DNA from: Paragyromitra xinjiangensis
Lineage: Eukaryota; Ascomycota; Pezizomycetes; Pezizales; Discinaceae
DNA length: 64,000 bases
Direction of reading: 5' to 3'
Assembly (NCBI GenBank): GCA_038503065.1
Contig: JBCAMK010000021.1
Location: forward strand, 434,001 to 498,000
Positions 49,864 through 61,965 of the stretch are shown here, one piece after another. Position numbers and translations under genes: made by a program. Below the pieces are notes generated by a model. It was not told the DNA's origin and made no database searches. It saw only the letters and a list, made by a program, of their open reading frames with translations. Position 1 is the stretch's first letter; each line of letters begins with the position of its first letter.

Positions 49864-50856
49864 CTACTCGTCAAGCACCACAAATGTTGCCGCAATACCA
49901 AAGTGATCCGTAACCCAAACCTCAACCCTCTCGTTCGAATGTCTCGGATCATTATCTTGAACCTCCACTTTTAAACCAACTCCTAACCTCACCATACACG
50001 GCTCACTGCTCACAGGTATTGGCTTTAATGCACCCGTGAACATGATTTTGTCAAGCCGTCCAGGGGGGTATTGACATGTCGGTTGATATCCCCAAGTATA
50101 TCCCTCCCTTCCACCTAACCTGTCGTCGTTATCGAGTAGCTGTTCATTCTTCTGCGAAATTTCGTATACATCTTGAAGGCTTATCTCCGGTCGGCGATGA
50201 ATATTTTCGTCGTTGTGAGATATGGCATTCATATCTCCTCCAACCAGCCCAGCTACAATTTCTATGTCTGGCGAGGGGGGTGGCTGCAGAAGGGCTGCTA
50301 TCTGTTTGAGCTGTAAAGGACGTACATTATTCCCCGACTGAAGCGATTCTAGGTGTGTGTTGCAGATGCGTAGCACATGCGTCATATTCCCGTTAACTGT
50401 GGGAGTTCGAGAGACAGGTAAATCCACGAACAATCCGTCTCTTTCCATGTAAGTCATCACCAATGGGACACGAAACACAGATAATGTCTCGATTTCTTTT
50501 GGAGTTAGTGTGATGGTGAAATAAACTGGGCGATGTTGAAGCTGAGTGTGCGAAATTTGAAAGTTTTCCTTTACCCACGACGATGTAAGAAGTGTATCAA
50601 GTGAGTTCTCCGTAATCTCTTGCAGAAGAATAATTGTTGGTTCCGATTTATCTCGAAGAAATTCTTCCAGGTACTTTAAGGCTGCTGTGACCCGCTCGGG
50701 CTGGAACGGTTCCATAAAATCGATATTCCATGAGATGACGCGGAGGACCTCACCAACTGCTAGGGGCGGCGCCAACGAAACTGCTATCGAAGGTTTCCAT
50801 GTTTGAGATGCAATATCATAGGTAAAGGGAGGTGCTTTGTTGAAAGAAGAAGCCAT
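49864..50856 (-). CDS. TDP2-like endonuclease/exonuclease/phosphatase
   Basis: An intronless 330-residue member of the Mg-dependent endonuclease/exonuclease/phosphatase fold, closest to tyrosyl-DNA phosphodiesterase 2, which removes topoisomerase II peptides from DNA 5' ends (family knowledge). The catalytic motifs are in order: VISWNIDFM near residue 42, IILLQEIT near 76 (Mg-binding Glu), CNTHLESL near 168, GGDMNAIS near 208, GRLDKIMFTG near 265 and WVTDHFGIAATF near 318. These match TDP2's NWN, LQE, GDxN and SDH elements, with the last as TDHFG. There is no N-terminal UBA domain as in animal TDP2. A general nuclease or phosphatase cannot be excluded. Two palindromic elements lie just upstream of its start. 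Confidence 0.82.
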   Translation of the reverse strand: MASSFNKAPPFTYDIASQTWKPSIAVSLAPPLAVGEVLRVISWNIDFMEPFQPERVTAALKYLEEFLRDKSEPTIILLQEITENSLDTLLTSSWVKENFQISHTQLQHRPVYFTITLTPKEIETLSVFRVPLVMTYMERDGLFVDLPVSRTPTVNGNMTHVLRICNTHLESLQSGNNVRPLQLKQIAALLQPPPSPDIEIVAGLVGGDMNAISHNDENIHRRPEISLQDVYEISQKNEQLLDNDDRLGGREGYTWGYQPTCQYPPGRLDKIMFTGALKPIPVSSEPCMVRLGVGLKVEVQDNDPRHSNERVEVWVTDHFGIAATFVVLDE

Positions 50857-50979
50857 GGTTCCTAAGTATTCGGAGGCTATGAAATTTCTAATGCGGATGC
50901 GGGGCTAAAATGCTTATCTTGTCCTTTATGTAAGCCTTTCGTGTACTCAGCACGTGATTTGACAGGTTCAGATATTAGC

Positions 50980-51076
50980 TACCTGTACAGCCGTGTAAGA
51001 AAAGTCTCGACACCCTAGTAGCTGCTTCGCTAGTGAGGTGGGGTGTCAAGACTTTTCTTGCGCGGCTGTACATACC
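50980..51076. mobile_element. 89-bp near-perfect palindrome (hairpin MITE)
   Basis: TGTACAGCCGTGTAAGAAAA.. at 50984 pairs with ..TTTTCTTGCGCGGCTGTACA ending at 51072. The arms are about 33 bp with four mismatches and a loop of about 20 bases. TACC flanks both sides (50980-50983, 51073-51076). TA within TGTACAG may instead be the target duplication of a CAG-ended element. No coding capacity. Confidence 0.75.
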
Positions 51077-51232
51077 GTATAGTTTCGCGCGATACCCCCG
51101 GGGGGATCTCGCGCAACCAGGAGGGTGGTGGCACCTATAAACGAGCTGAAGGACCTTCCTACCAATCAAAAGTTTCTATCCCTCTTGGTTCCGTGGGATC
51201 CCCCCGGGGGTATCGCCCGAAACTATACGGTA
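51073..51232. mobile_element. 160-bp inverted-repeat MITE abutting the palindrome
   Basis: Starts TACCGTATAGTTTCGCGCGA and ends with the inverse, TCGCCCGAAACTATACGGTA. The arms are about 40 bp and include ATACCCCCGGGGGGATC, with the small perfect palindrome CCCCCGGGGG-like core in each arm. A TA dinucleotide ends both sides. It begins exactly where the 89-bp palindrome stops. Confidence 0.78.
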
Positions 51233-54200
51233 TCTGGAATCGCTCCGAGGAGAAAGAGAGGAAAAAGAAAGTGCAGAGGAAGTAGGTGGCGGTGTTTAGG
51301 AATAGGAATATGGTATAAGGTCCAAAAAGAGGTCTGGATTGTATTTGCTTGTTGTGTTTCCTGCAAGGCAGTATGGTCGTTTTGTTTATTTTCCTTTTAG
51401 GTTGAAAGGTTACGCTTAACGTATTTGACTGGGTTGTGGGTCAGACGGGGTCGCGGGTCGCATGGCAACAGGCTAAAATTGTCAAGTCCTCAGGAATCAC
51501 TCTCAAACATAACATCAGAAGCTCTTAGTTTAGTATAATATCTTTGGTTGCGTTTGGTCTTCTGGCCTTTTCACGGAGAGATTTTCTCCAAAACTCATAA
51601 AGTTGTGAATGGGGTCCACAATTCCCTACAGATTCTCACATAGCAACCACTGGTTACAGCACTAACCCCACCAAGAATTGGGTTAATCAGTTGTAGTTTT
51701 TTTTGAAGGGTGTCTTGGTCATGATTGGATTACCCCATCTGACCTTGAACCCCGTCAAATACATTAGGTATCATTTCTATTTGTTTAGAGTGGGAGAAGT
51801 TTTGTAAGCAATTTCATAGTTGGCTGGGCTTCCTCATGCCGTAGGATGAATACCCTCCTAGGGTCTATCATTTTATAACTACATGTAGTTTCTAGTTATA
51901 GTAAACTCATTATATGAAATGGGGGGGTCGCTCTTAGGTATGACAAAACCGGGGATGCAGCAGATTCTCCAAGAAACTGAATGTGAACCAAATTGTATCT
52001 GACCTATCCTCTTGAAATTAAAGATAAGTCAATAATATTAACGACAGCGACGACAACAATAATAGCTAAAAGCTCTAGTTCAGTACATCTTTTATGGTAG
52101 TGAGATATTTCTATGGGACTACAGCTATTGCAAGGCCAATACTACATTTAGCTAGATCAACGACGAAAATCAACGAAAATCAGGGTCTATGTTCCTTCGA
52201 GCTATTGAAAAAGAGATTTGCCTTATTTTAATTCCTGAAAATGCCACCAATTTTTCGAGTTTTTTGTTAAATCTAGATGGAACCTGCCGCACCTTACGTA
52301 TTTCTGCTAGACTCAACAGCGATATTCTCAAACTTCCGAGCCCACTCCCATGAAACCTTACATGTTTTGCTTAGTTACTGTTATTAATTAAGGAGGATAA
52401 AGCCTTGCAAGTAGGCCTTTGTCCTTGCCCGAGCAATGCTTTCACGCAAGCTATATCTACATTGCAACGGGATGGGTGATATAAATTCTTTAAGAATTAC
52501 CATGTCTTATGAGATCCTGTAGCTTTAGTGGTGAATGTTGTGTCTAATCAGCTAGCACATATTCAGTTTCCGTCTCAAGCTGTATCGGATCCCCATACCT
52601 GGAAAGGTTCAAGCCTGATCTATAGATTAGTCTGGGCTAGAAATTGCTATTCTATACGTATGAATCTTGTAATGAGGCCCAACCCCCCGTTTAGCATGTT
52701 TATTTAGAATACTGTAATTTTAAGTGCGTTTCTGCCTGCCCGTACTAAGTAGTCTTAAACGTGGGGAGCAAGAGCTATGTTCTGAAGCTTTTCCTCGCTG
52801 CCGTTTCGGGTATCGAGAATTAATAACATCTCAAAGTATTTAAAGTTCTTGTTAGGATTGATCTTTGACTCTGATAGTAAGTAAAAAGAGCGAAATAGGA
52901 CCTGGTGCTCCTGTTTTTAATATCATGTGCAGGGTCTTTGAGATGCAGCGAAATGCTGCTCCTGGATTGTAAGCTTCCTAGCGTAGCGTTTTCATGTCAG
53001 CAAGCGATATCTTGTGATTGAACTCCAGAAATCCCCAAGTACCATCACGGGATTAAAGTATTAAGTTCCTGTTTTTGTGGGGGTGCTATAGCTAGAAAGG
53101 TAGCATAATATTGGCAGTCATTTCTCGACCCTATGAATCATTTGGCATTCGATAAGAACTTATACCATCACTTGAGACGATTCTCCGAGAGAGTTGAAGA
53201 AACGGCTTCACCGGGCCTCGCATAATCAATCGTGTTTTACACTTGTTACGTACGTTACATCTCCTAGAGCTACCTACATGCAAAATAATTATAAGATGGG
53301 AAACAACTTTCTAGAAATTACCTTTTAGGTGGAGAAAGATGTATCCAGACATATTGATATCGCAGCGAAGGAAACTAAAAGCTGGGCGAACCAATAACAC
53401 CAAGTGCGTGGTATTTATATACAGTAATAGACACTGTCGGAAACAGAAGGAAAGCCGTACATAACCGAATACAAGAAAATTGAATCATCAAAAACAGCAC
53501 TCTTTCATATCGCCAACTCGCTAGATCTTTGATATTCATGGCCCTAATTACCATGGAATTGCAAGGAAACAGAAAAAAAGCGTGTTGACATCCTTCAACT
53601 GTGAATAGGTGGAGTCAGTAACAAGTCATCGACTTGCTTGGTCATGGAGATCATGTGGGTAAGTCAAACGAGCAACACTCGAGGCGAATGCAGGTGCAAC
53701 TACACTAAGGAACATATTTCCAAGAAACAGGAAGCTTAAAGACAAACACATTGCTTTTCCGTGAAGCCAAACTAAAGGAAGGGGAAATGGTAAAAAAAAA
53801 AGGTGGTTGAAAAATTGTTCGATAGCCCGATCACAATTCGGGAGAAAGAACTCGGGATCCAACACAAAAAATAAAGATAAGAATAAAAGCCATAGGGAAC
53901 AAGTACTATGACTAAAACCGATAGAAAGATGAAGCTGTACCCATACAACAAACGCAACCAAAGGATTTTGAACACTTAACACATCAAAAGATAAACAGGG
54001 TGGACACCACCGATCAGAGCTGAAAGTCCAAGCGGATAAGAAAACAAGAGGTCCTGAAAAAAAGCTAAAACCCAGCCCACAGAATGGAAAAGTCAAGCAA
54101 GCAAAACCCGATATAAGTAAGGACATGGACAACACGACCCGACGATACTAAAAAAAAAAAAAAAAAGCCTAAACAAAGCAACAAGATTTTTTCTGAACGC

Positions 54201-54286
54201 CGGTGAAGTATCAACACTCCCAACACCCCATCCTCCCATTCCTCCCTTGCTTTCGTTTCCATTATAACTTTTTTGTTCGCGTTTTC

Positions 54287-56155
54287 TTAGGCAGCATAGA
54301 CTGAGTGATATCCGCGCGAGTCAGCCTCCAGGCGATCCATCCTACCATCCTTTGCTGCAAGGTACATCGAGTTCATCCGTTGCATATCGAGAGGTTCCGT
54401 AGGATCATTCTGGCCAGGGAGTGCACCAGGAGGTCCAGGAGGTGGCATTTGGCCCGGCTGAGGAGGCGGATGCATGTGAGCAGCATGAGGACTACAGGAA
54501 AACACGAAGGCGCAAAAATCAGCAAACAAACATTTCCCCACACCATCACAAGTGCCTGTCTGAGTGGACAGTAATACGAGAAAAGAAGGGGACATGAATA
54601 TGGAACATAGATAGATGGATGGGCAATATTTATACAGAGACTGAAAGTGATAGAGTTTGTCGTAGAGGCTCTAAAGGAGAGTAGGGATATAACAAGTAGA
54701 AAATGAAGAGAAAAAAAGGCAGTGTGAATAGATACATCGAACTATAAAACTTGAAAGAAACCGTGTAACTACTTTAGTGGCGCGAAGTTTGCGTAGTGGT
54801 GCTGGGGAGGAAGTCCCATGGATGGATAGACCGGTGGCGGAGGAGCTGGCCTGTAAGGTGTTCCGGCAGGTCCTGAATTGTTTTGGCTGCGACCCCAACT
54901 CAATCTAACTCTCGAATTCCCGATGGGGTAACCCTGCATTTGGTTGATTGCCATCTCCGCTGCGTGCCTTTGAACGAATTGAACAAACCCGCAACCCTTT
55001 CCAGGCGGAATCTTAACATAGGTAATCTCTCCAAACCCTTGGAAGAACGAACGAAGTTCATCTTCGGTCACATAACCCGAGAGCCCTCCCACAAAGACGG
55101 TGGTATTATTGGGATCAGTGAATTGGTTCATTGGCTGAGGAGCACCGTAATAGCCCATGGGAGGAGCGCCCATAGAGTACATGCCGACAGGTGCCGCGCC
55201 GCCAGGCATTGCTTGCCCAGCAGCAGCACTCTTATTCTTTGGAGTTGCAGTTGAAATGCGCATTGGGCGGTTCCCACAGTAGACGCCTTGCATTTCGGAC
55301 AAGGCACGCTGCTGATCCAACTCATCGGAGAAACGAACGAAACCATACCCACGCGACATTCCGCTAACAGGATCGGTCATGATTTTGGCGGACTTGCATG
55401 AGGGGAATCTGGACTGGAAAAGAGAAACAAGAACGTATTCATTGACTTCAGGCCCAAGATCACCAACAAAAATGGAAAACTCGGGGCCGCGGTCATCACT
55501 AGTCAAGTTGGATTTGTTAATTTGATGCACTCGGAAGATATAAAGATAAGAGTGAAGCGCACCGTCTGTCGGCGAGGCCCCCACCGGAAGCCCAGTTCAG
55601 TTTGAAAGGACGGACGCTTCCGGGAATGGCATTGCCATTGAGCGTTAAAGCTTTAGCCGCAGCGGCCGGGCTATTGAAATCAACAAAACAGTAACCAGCA
55701 TTGCTAAACCACAGAGGGTCAGCATTATTAGCTTTACATAAATATCGCATTGAAAGGGAGCATACGCGTACCCAGAGAATTTGTCACGAATCATCTTAAC
55801 ATTAACTGGTTCGCCCATTTGGAACCAAATATTGCGAACAAATGCCTCATCAATCCAAGGCTCAAGTTCACCCATCCTAGTAAATCAAAGACATCAGCAC
55901 TAGGTTACACGAGTAACGTGGGCTACTCAGGCGATATAGTATGCACGGATGGAGATGGACTTACCACAATGTAGTCTTGGCATCGGTGGAGGGTGCACCA
56001 TTGGAAGAACCCGTTGCAGAGTTGTTAGGGTAAGGCGCCGGAGAAGCGCTGGGTTGCTGGGAAGCAGGCTGGCCAGTGGGGGGAGCGCCGCCAGCGGAGG
56101 CACCGGCCGTTGGAGAAGCGGAACCCTGTTGTTGGTACTCGTATTGGAAAGACAT
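54287..56155 (-). CDS. three-RRM RNA-binding protein (Nam8/Csx1/TIA-1 type)
   Basis: A 455-residue RNA-binding protein of the Nam8/Ngr1/Csx1 group, which acts in splicing or mRNA stability (family knowledge). Exons: 56155-55965, 55876-55772, 55703-55563, 55498-54773, 54491-54287. RRM1 (about 62-140): TTLWMGELEPWIDEAFVRNI, then AGYCFVDFNSPAAA, which needs introns 1 and 2 removed. RRM2 (about 150-230): FSIFVGDLGPEVNEYVL and RGYGFVRFSDE. RRM3 (about 283-355): TTVFVGGLSGYVTEDELRSF and GCGFVQFVQR. The ends are Gln/Pro/Ala-rich; the last exon adds HMHPPPQPGQMPPPGPPGAL and ends GYHSVYAA. The 281-bp last intron is the longest of this gene, and if kept the protein would end NFAPLK, so alternative ends are possible. 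Confidence 0.92.
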
Positions 56156-59100
56156 GACTGTATCTTTGATCGTTAGGTCTGGATAAAATTTGTCGAGGTT
56201 ATAAAAAAATATAACTGAAGGGATGTAGTGGTGAGGTCGGAGGAGATGGAGATGGAGATGGAGATTTCCGGTCTGTAGCGCCGAAAAACTTTTTAGAGGG
56301 AAAGGATTGGCCTTTTGATGCGCGGAAGACCAACGAAATCTGAACAGCAGACGATTGCTGAAATAGAATAACCGCTACGATGCTGTTCGAAGGATTCTAG
56401 CGAAAACGACTAACGAATGTACGCTGGCTAAAGATCAATCTGCAGGAGACGGGTGATCAGAGATGGACGAGCGAAGCCTTTTCTTTTCGTACGAGTAAAG
56501 ACCAACCTCTGGCTGCGTGAATGCGGGCAAGGGGAAGTCGTGAAATTGCAACAGGTTCTTGAAGGATGTAAGGGCCGTGGCAAATATCGCTCTAAAGGTA
56601 AGGGACGTGTCAACAGATGACCAAACCACAACGATGAAAGACAGAGAAATTGTGCTAAGAAGTATTGATCCGAGGCAATACAAAGTCGATGAATTGGAAA
56701 GGAAGCGAGGGACACCGGATGTGGTATAAGGGAAGAATGGAAGGGGGAGACGAACTATACTAATTCGTCGTTTTTTTTCGAAAAAAATGTAAAAGAGATG
56801 GGTGGGAAAGGGACAGCCGCAGAGGGATAGATATATTTAATTTTTTTCTTTTATAATTTTAAATCTCCTTGCTGAGGGGAGCGGATGTTGTGAGGGGAAA
56901 GGAGATTGAAGGTTGCAGAAGGGAAGGGGATTGAGAAGGCGGAGGGGGATGGATGTGGAGGCTAAGAGCGAAGCCGATGGACTTGGGAGAGACGATGACG
57001 AAGTGCGAGGAAGCTGAGATGTGTGTGCGGGTGGATGTTCGGTAGTCGCGGTATGTAACAGCAGCAACAGGAAGCGAAACAAACCGTTAAATATTTTTTT
57101 GATTCAAAGAAACCAAACGCTTGCGAAAGAACAAGGAAAAGGAAAACACAGGTCTGTAATGGCTTCCACGATGGGAGGAAAGAGAGAGAGAGAGCGAGAG
57201 AGAGAAGAAGGCGGATCAAGGAAACAGAAAGCCGGAGGACGACGAAGAAACAAGAGACCAGATGAGAAACTCAAAGAACTGGGGGCGTGGTGGGAAGATG
57301 TAAGAAAGGTCGAGGTAGTAGGGAAAGTAGTGCGCGCAGTCTAGCGTGGTAAGTATCAGCGCGTTAGAGTGGTCAGTTGAAGGAATGGAATAACGGTGCC
57401 GAGTTCGGTCGGTAAGCTTTTTAACTGGGCTTCCTGGAAGGATCCCCTTCCCACATTTTTCCTTCACTCTGTCTTAAGTTCATTCCTTCCTCTCTTGCTT
57501 CTCTTGTGAACAAATGTATCTTCGTTCCTCTTGTTTTTTTACTTTCATACAAACCTGCGGCTTTCCCATGCTTTCTGTGGGTTGTTGCACGAAGTAGCCG
57601 TCAAGGGTCGGCAGGGGCCGGGGTTGGGTTCTGGAAATAACTTTTGCGAGTGAAGTCCAAGCCGGCTCAACCAAAACTAAAGATTCAAATTTTTGTCTTG
57701 ATCGCCTAGTCTTCCCGGAAGCACTAAAAATTTATCACTAGCCTTTTTTCTAGAGAAAGTCGAATACGGTACCATTCGAAAAAAAAAGGGACAGGAAATT
57801 CAAAGCAGCAGAAAACGGAGATACATGTCCTTCTCTACTTGCACCATGTCATGAGATAATACTCACTTCTGACCGCCAGCGAGCAGCTTCGCACCCAGAA
57901 GTTATAACTTTGTGTCCCCCTTTGCGATTATTGGTTGTGATGCCTAACAATGAAAATTGGATCCCAGTCCATGCACGCTCGCTCGCTGCGGTAAAAGTTA
58001 CGCGTTTTGCTTGGCGTGGACAGAACCAACGGTTCTTCTCTATCCGCCTTCAGTATTCACCGCATACCATTATGAAGGAAATGAAAACATTCCATGAGAG
58101 GTACATGTATGTTCCTGTCTGCTGAAGATACATATAGTAAACATTCCATCTTTAGCGAGTTGGTTTCCTCTTTCGACTGCCGCTAGACATTTGAATTACA
58201 TTTATAATTCTCCTGTTCTCGTGCCTTTTTTTCTCGTTGATCTGGTTTCGGCAGAAGGCAGGAATTCTTTGTCGGCCTAGTGTCCGGCAACGGCGTGTGC
58301 GCGCTGTGCTGACGGAATGCTCATTGCTCACACCGCCCATCTCACATGATGACATATCGTCCCCGCTAGATCGGCTACTCGGGAAATTTTTAGGCCATCG
58401 CTCCATTATCCTCATCGACGCCACGATTTTTGCATTATTAAAATTATCGATACTGCAGGGGGTTTGATAGCGACTTCAAAAAGCAACAGAGTCGTATACA
58501 GTAATCTAAAACGTGGTTAGGGGTTTCTCCATCAGTCTAGTCTGTAGAATACACCTGAGTGTACGCCAGATCACGGTGCCTTGCTACCGGTTCATATCGA
58601 GTTTTTGTGCTCTCGAGACGCGATTTGTATGTGCTCGTATGTAAGTACCGCCTCAGGCATCAACCTACCGCACCATCCAGGCACTGTCACACAAGCAGGC
58701 GTAGTTTTCCTTATCACTTTGAGCCCGTAACGTGTCCTCGGGGGAAGGAGGGAAGTAGCAGCAAGCGACTTGGAAAATAGCGAGAGGACTAAACCAGGTT
58801 TACGGGTAGCCGCCATAACGTAACAAAGAAGACTAATAAAATCTAACGATTACCAGAGACCGGGAAAATAAAACCCTTACCATACATGTAGCCATGCTGA
58901 CAAGGATAGAAGTTTTCCTCCAGATCTACTGTAGTTGATGGGATGGACTGAAGGGTTGCCGTACTAATCGAATCGTAGGGTATTTGGAAGATTGAAGTTC
59001 GGTATAAACAAAAGCTTGGGTTTGCAATGGAGATAAAGTACTCCGGGATCGGATCCGATTTGCTTTAATCACGCATGCTCCCGGAGATCCCCTCATTCGA

Positions 59101-59975
59101 CTGGAATCACTTGCATCCTTACTTTCTTTTTCCAGAGGGGCAAAAAAGGTCCACCGCATAGCCTTTCTGAGCAAACGAGTTCTAGCAAACAATTAATTTT
59201 TAGAATTCGGGTTGTCTTATTAAACCCCAAAAGGATAGAAGTGTTTTCCATACAAATACCACCCCAAATGTTAACGTATGCAAAACCGGCTAGACTACAA
59301 AGGAGTTTGTGATTTGAGGAGGAAAATCTTCTCATAGATCAGAGAACGGGCCTTACGAGAACCGGGACGGTTTGGTTGGCATGCGATCCCAGAAGTATTG
59401 ACCACGTGGAAGGAGACGGGGGGAAAAAGTGAAAATATATCGCGATGTTTCAATGCGTATCGTACGTTCGCTTCTTCCACCAGCCTTCTAATGGAAACCA
59501 TGTGTTATATCCAATTTTGTTGGTGCAAGACTTCTATGTAGCGAGTTTGCTTCAACTACAACGGAAAACATTAGAAGAGACGCGTCTTAGCGGGGTCTCG
59601 GCTACTAAAAATCTGATATCGCGCAGCGGTGCTTGGTTGCCGTGTTTCATCTCTTATGGTATCATAGATTCGGGTTAAACGCCATGAAAGCCCTTGTGGG
59701 ACTGCTCTTGAAAAAAAAAGAAGAAAAGGTTAGATAAGCTTAAACCTCAAGGTAGTGATGATGACATGTCCTACTCTTTAAGTGTGAAAGCCTTGTAATG
59801 ATCTGAATGAATAAATTTCAATCCTCCGCATCCTTATCGCATGACATTTCTATCCCATTCTTCAAGAGCTCGAGCTAATGAGTTTGTTCAGGGGGTACTA
59901 AGTAAATAAGCCGAGCATTGCTGTCCTCCGAGAGCTAAGGTAGAATACTGTCCTATTTCCCTCCAGCTGATTTCA
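56156..59975. other. promoter of the RRM gene and gene-poor spacer
   Basis: The leader of the RRM gene holds four GGAGAT units (56242-56265). Purine-rich sequence on the plus strand, including an AGAG run at 57180-57205, spreads over 56850-57330. Frames are short and without motifs. The 57021-57344 plus frame is an effect of the purine tract. No gene supported from 57350 to 59975. Confidence 0.5.
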
Positions 59976-61675
59976 TCAACCTCGGTAGTCCTGTGGCATG
60001 AGTGGTCCACTTCGCAGGATACTTCCGGCATGGTCTTGATTAGAATCACTCCATCTCTTGGTCCTCTCGGATTTTTGGGCGTGTCTATGATGGGTGCCGT
60101 TCGTACTCCCTTCAGCATTTGGGCTTTTCGAGACCCATCTGCTTTCCTCCAGATCTGCCGAGCCTATTAGGTCACCAATGGGCTGTATTAAAAAACACCC
60201 ATTTCTCGCGGCTCCTGGCTCAGAAGAAACTGTTGGGATCTGGTCAGGATGATGGCCATGAGCTGTCCTGGGGCTTTTCTCAAAGTATTGCTTTTCGCTG
60301 CCCTCTTCAGTCTGTGAGCTACCAGCAAAAAATCTACCGATCCCGTCTTTGTTCATATCCTGCAGCATCTCCTCCTGGCCCTTCCATTGACTTGCACCGC
60401 TGCCCTCCAATTTAGTTTGAATTTTTTCTTCCAAGTGGTTCTGCACAGCTCTCTGAACTTCCATTTTCTCAACAGATGCTTCTTCTTTTTTTTTAATATT
60501 CTGCTGGACATCCAATGGTGAGCTCATAAATGTAGATTCTTGGGGTTGGAATGACATATACGCAGGATCGGGAACTAAATTTGGAAATTAGAGATGCTTC
60601 CAGGCGCCAACCTACACATATGCCTTGTGAGAATTTTGGGGGGGAAAGGGTATTCAAGTTTCCACGGACCAACAAAAAACCAAAATCTGGCTAAATGAAT
60701 TCGGGCGGTAAATTCTGCCTCTCTCATCTGCGCAGTTTTTTGGCTCATTCCAGCTAATCCGACTGGCTTCCATTTCGCCGTATCGTTCACATCGACATTC
60801 GCACTCTCTTCCGTTTCTTTTAATTTCTCCTGTCTGACTAGGATGGGCGGTAAGAGCAATGATTCATGGACCGCACTGATCTTAGGCTCCTTTTTCTTGA
60901 CCCAAGGGGATGTTCCTGACTTCCTTTTGACTCCTCTGGTGGTATTGGAGATACTGCCCTCCGACCCCTCATTGAGAAAACCTATAATTTTAGGAGGAAT
61001 ATAGAATGCTTCTTGCAAGACTGGAGAAAAAATCAAATATTTTTCGAGGGTGTCGTGCTTCTTGCCAAGTGTGATGAGTATTTGTATATGCGAAGCCTTT
61101 GGTGGTAAGTCGGAAGGGGTGTGTGGGATTAATGTTGGATCATCATCACTCAGTACTGAGAATAGATGAGCATCGGGCGCAGGAGCATGAGGGGAAGGGA
61201 GAGGATGGGCCTGAGTTGGGTGGTTTTTTCCTTTGATGTCTGGAGGCAGCGGTGCGAAGACAAATGCTCGTTCCTCGGTTCTCCCGACTCGAGAACCAGA
61301 AAATTCGATCCGAACTCCTTTTGGCCATATTTTAGCCTGCGGTAGAACCCTCCATCCCCTGACTATACCGTCTATTCTAATCTCAATCCTCACGTCGCCT
61401 CTCAGGTGGTCTAGGCCGGTTGGGGGTGAGCGGTTGAGTGGGCGGATGTCTGGACTGAAATCAACAACAATACGAAAAGGGATGGGAGGCTGAGGAAGTG
61501 CTTTAGCGGGAGAGATTATGGTAGTTGTTGAGATCGGGTGGGTCATTCCTTGCATAGGACTCCATTTGACTGTTGGAACGGACTCAGCAACGATGGCACC
61601 GGTAGCAGTAGAAGCGGAAAGGGAGTCGTAAAGTTGAAGGAAGGTGTGAACTCCGTAAGTGTGGAAACGGGGCAT
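59976..61675 (-). CDS. unrecognised protein (552 residues, two exons)
   Basis: I do not recognise this protein. The first exon, 61675-60616, gives an open frame of 353 codons. A donor T/GTAGGT with the acceptor ATTTAG before 60574 joins it to a second exon, 60574-59976, giving 552 residues. The first 160 residues look folded (FRIVVDFSP, VRIEIRIDGIVRGWRVLP, GVRIEFSGSRVGRTEERAFVF) with beta-strand character. A basic patch RGVKRKSGTSPWVKKKEPK near residue 265 looks like a nuclear localisation signal. The second exon is charged (KKKEEASVEKMEVQ) and probably helical. Without the splice the protein would stop at residue 366 (SNFQI). It is divergent to the next gene across 290 bp. Confidence 0.6.
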
Positions 61676-61965
61676 GGTTGGTGGTATATTGCGATATATG
61701 GAGATTATATAGGTGTAGGACTAAACCTAGAGAGAAAAAAACGGAAGAGACAGTAGTGGTGATGCCGGTGTTGAGTCGTTGTTGCTAGTGTTTAAGTGGG
61801 GGTGTTGGTCTTGGTTTCTGTAGTTATGCTCCATAGAATGATGCAACGTCATTTTACAGCCATGCTCACCCTTTGAGGTTTCCAAGTTGTAATCATAGTC
61901 ATACTACTACTATTATCTTCGTCTGGCGTCGTGATTTTTGCTGATATTTACCCTTTTGATTCTCA
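61676..61965. promoter_or_regulatory. 290-bp divergent promoter
   Basis: The unrecognised gene (-) and the conserved gene at 61966 (+) start on opposite strands with only 290 bp between them, so they probably share a promoter. Short TAGTGGTGATG-type strings are seen at 61755-61770. No clear TATA box. Confidence 0.5.

Larger units (their letters stand above)
50857..54286. other. gene-poor spacer
   Basis: Starts with the TDP2-like promoter, which contains two palindromic elements (50984-51232). The rest, to 54286, is AT-rich without supported exons. The 169-residue minus frame at 53626-54135 is T-rich on its coding side and lies directly 3' of the RRM gene, so it is most likely 3' untranslated sequence. 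Confidence 0.55.

Noticed and set aside
53626..54135. 169-residue minus frame
   Set aside because: Lies directly 3' of the RRM gene on the same strand; T-rich, Phe/Leu/Ser-rich, best read as untranslated sequence.
57021..57344. 107-residue Arg/Glu/Lys frame
   Set aside because: Produced by an AGAG purine tract; no conserved features.
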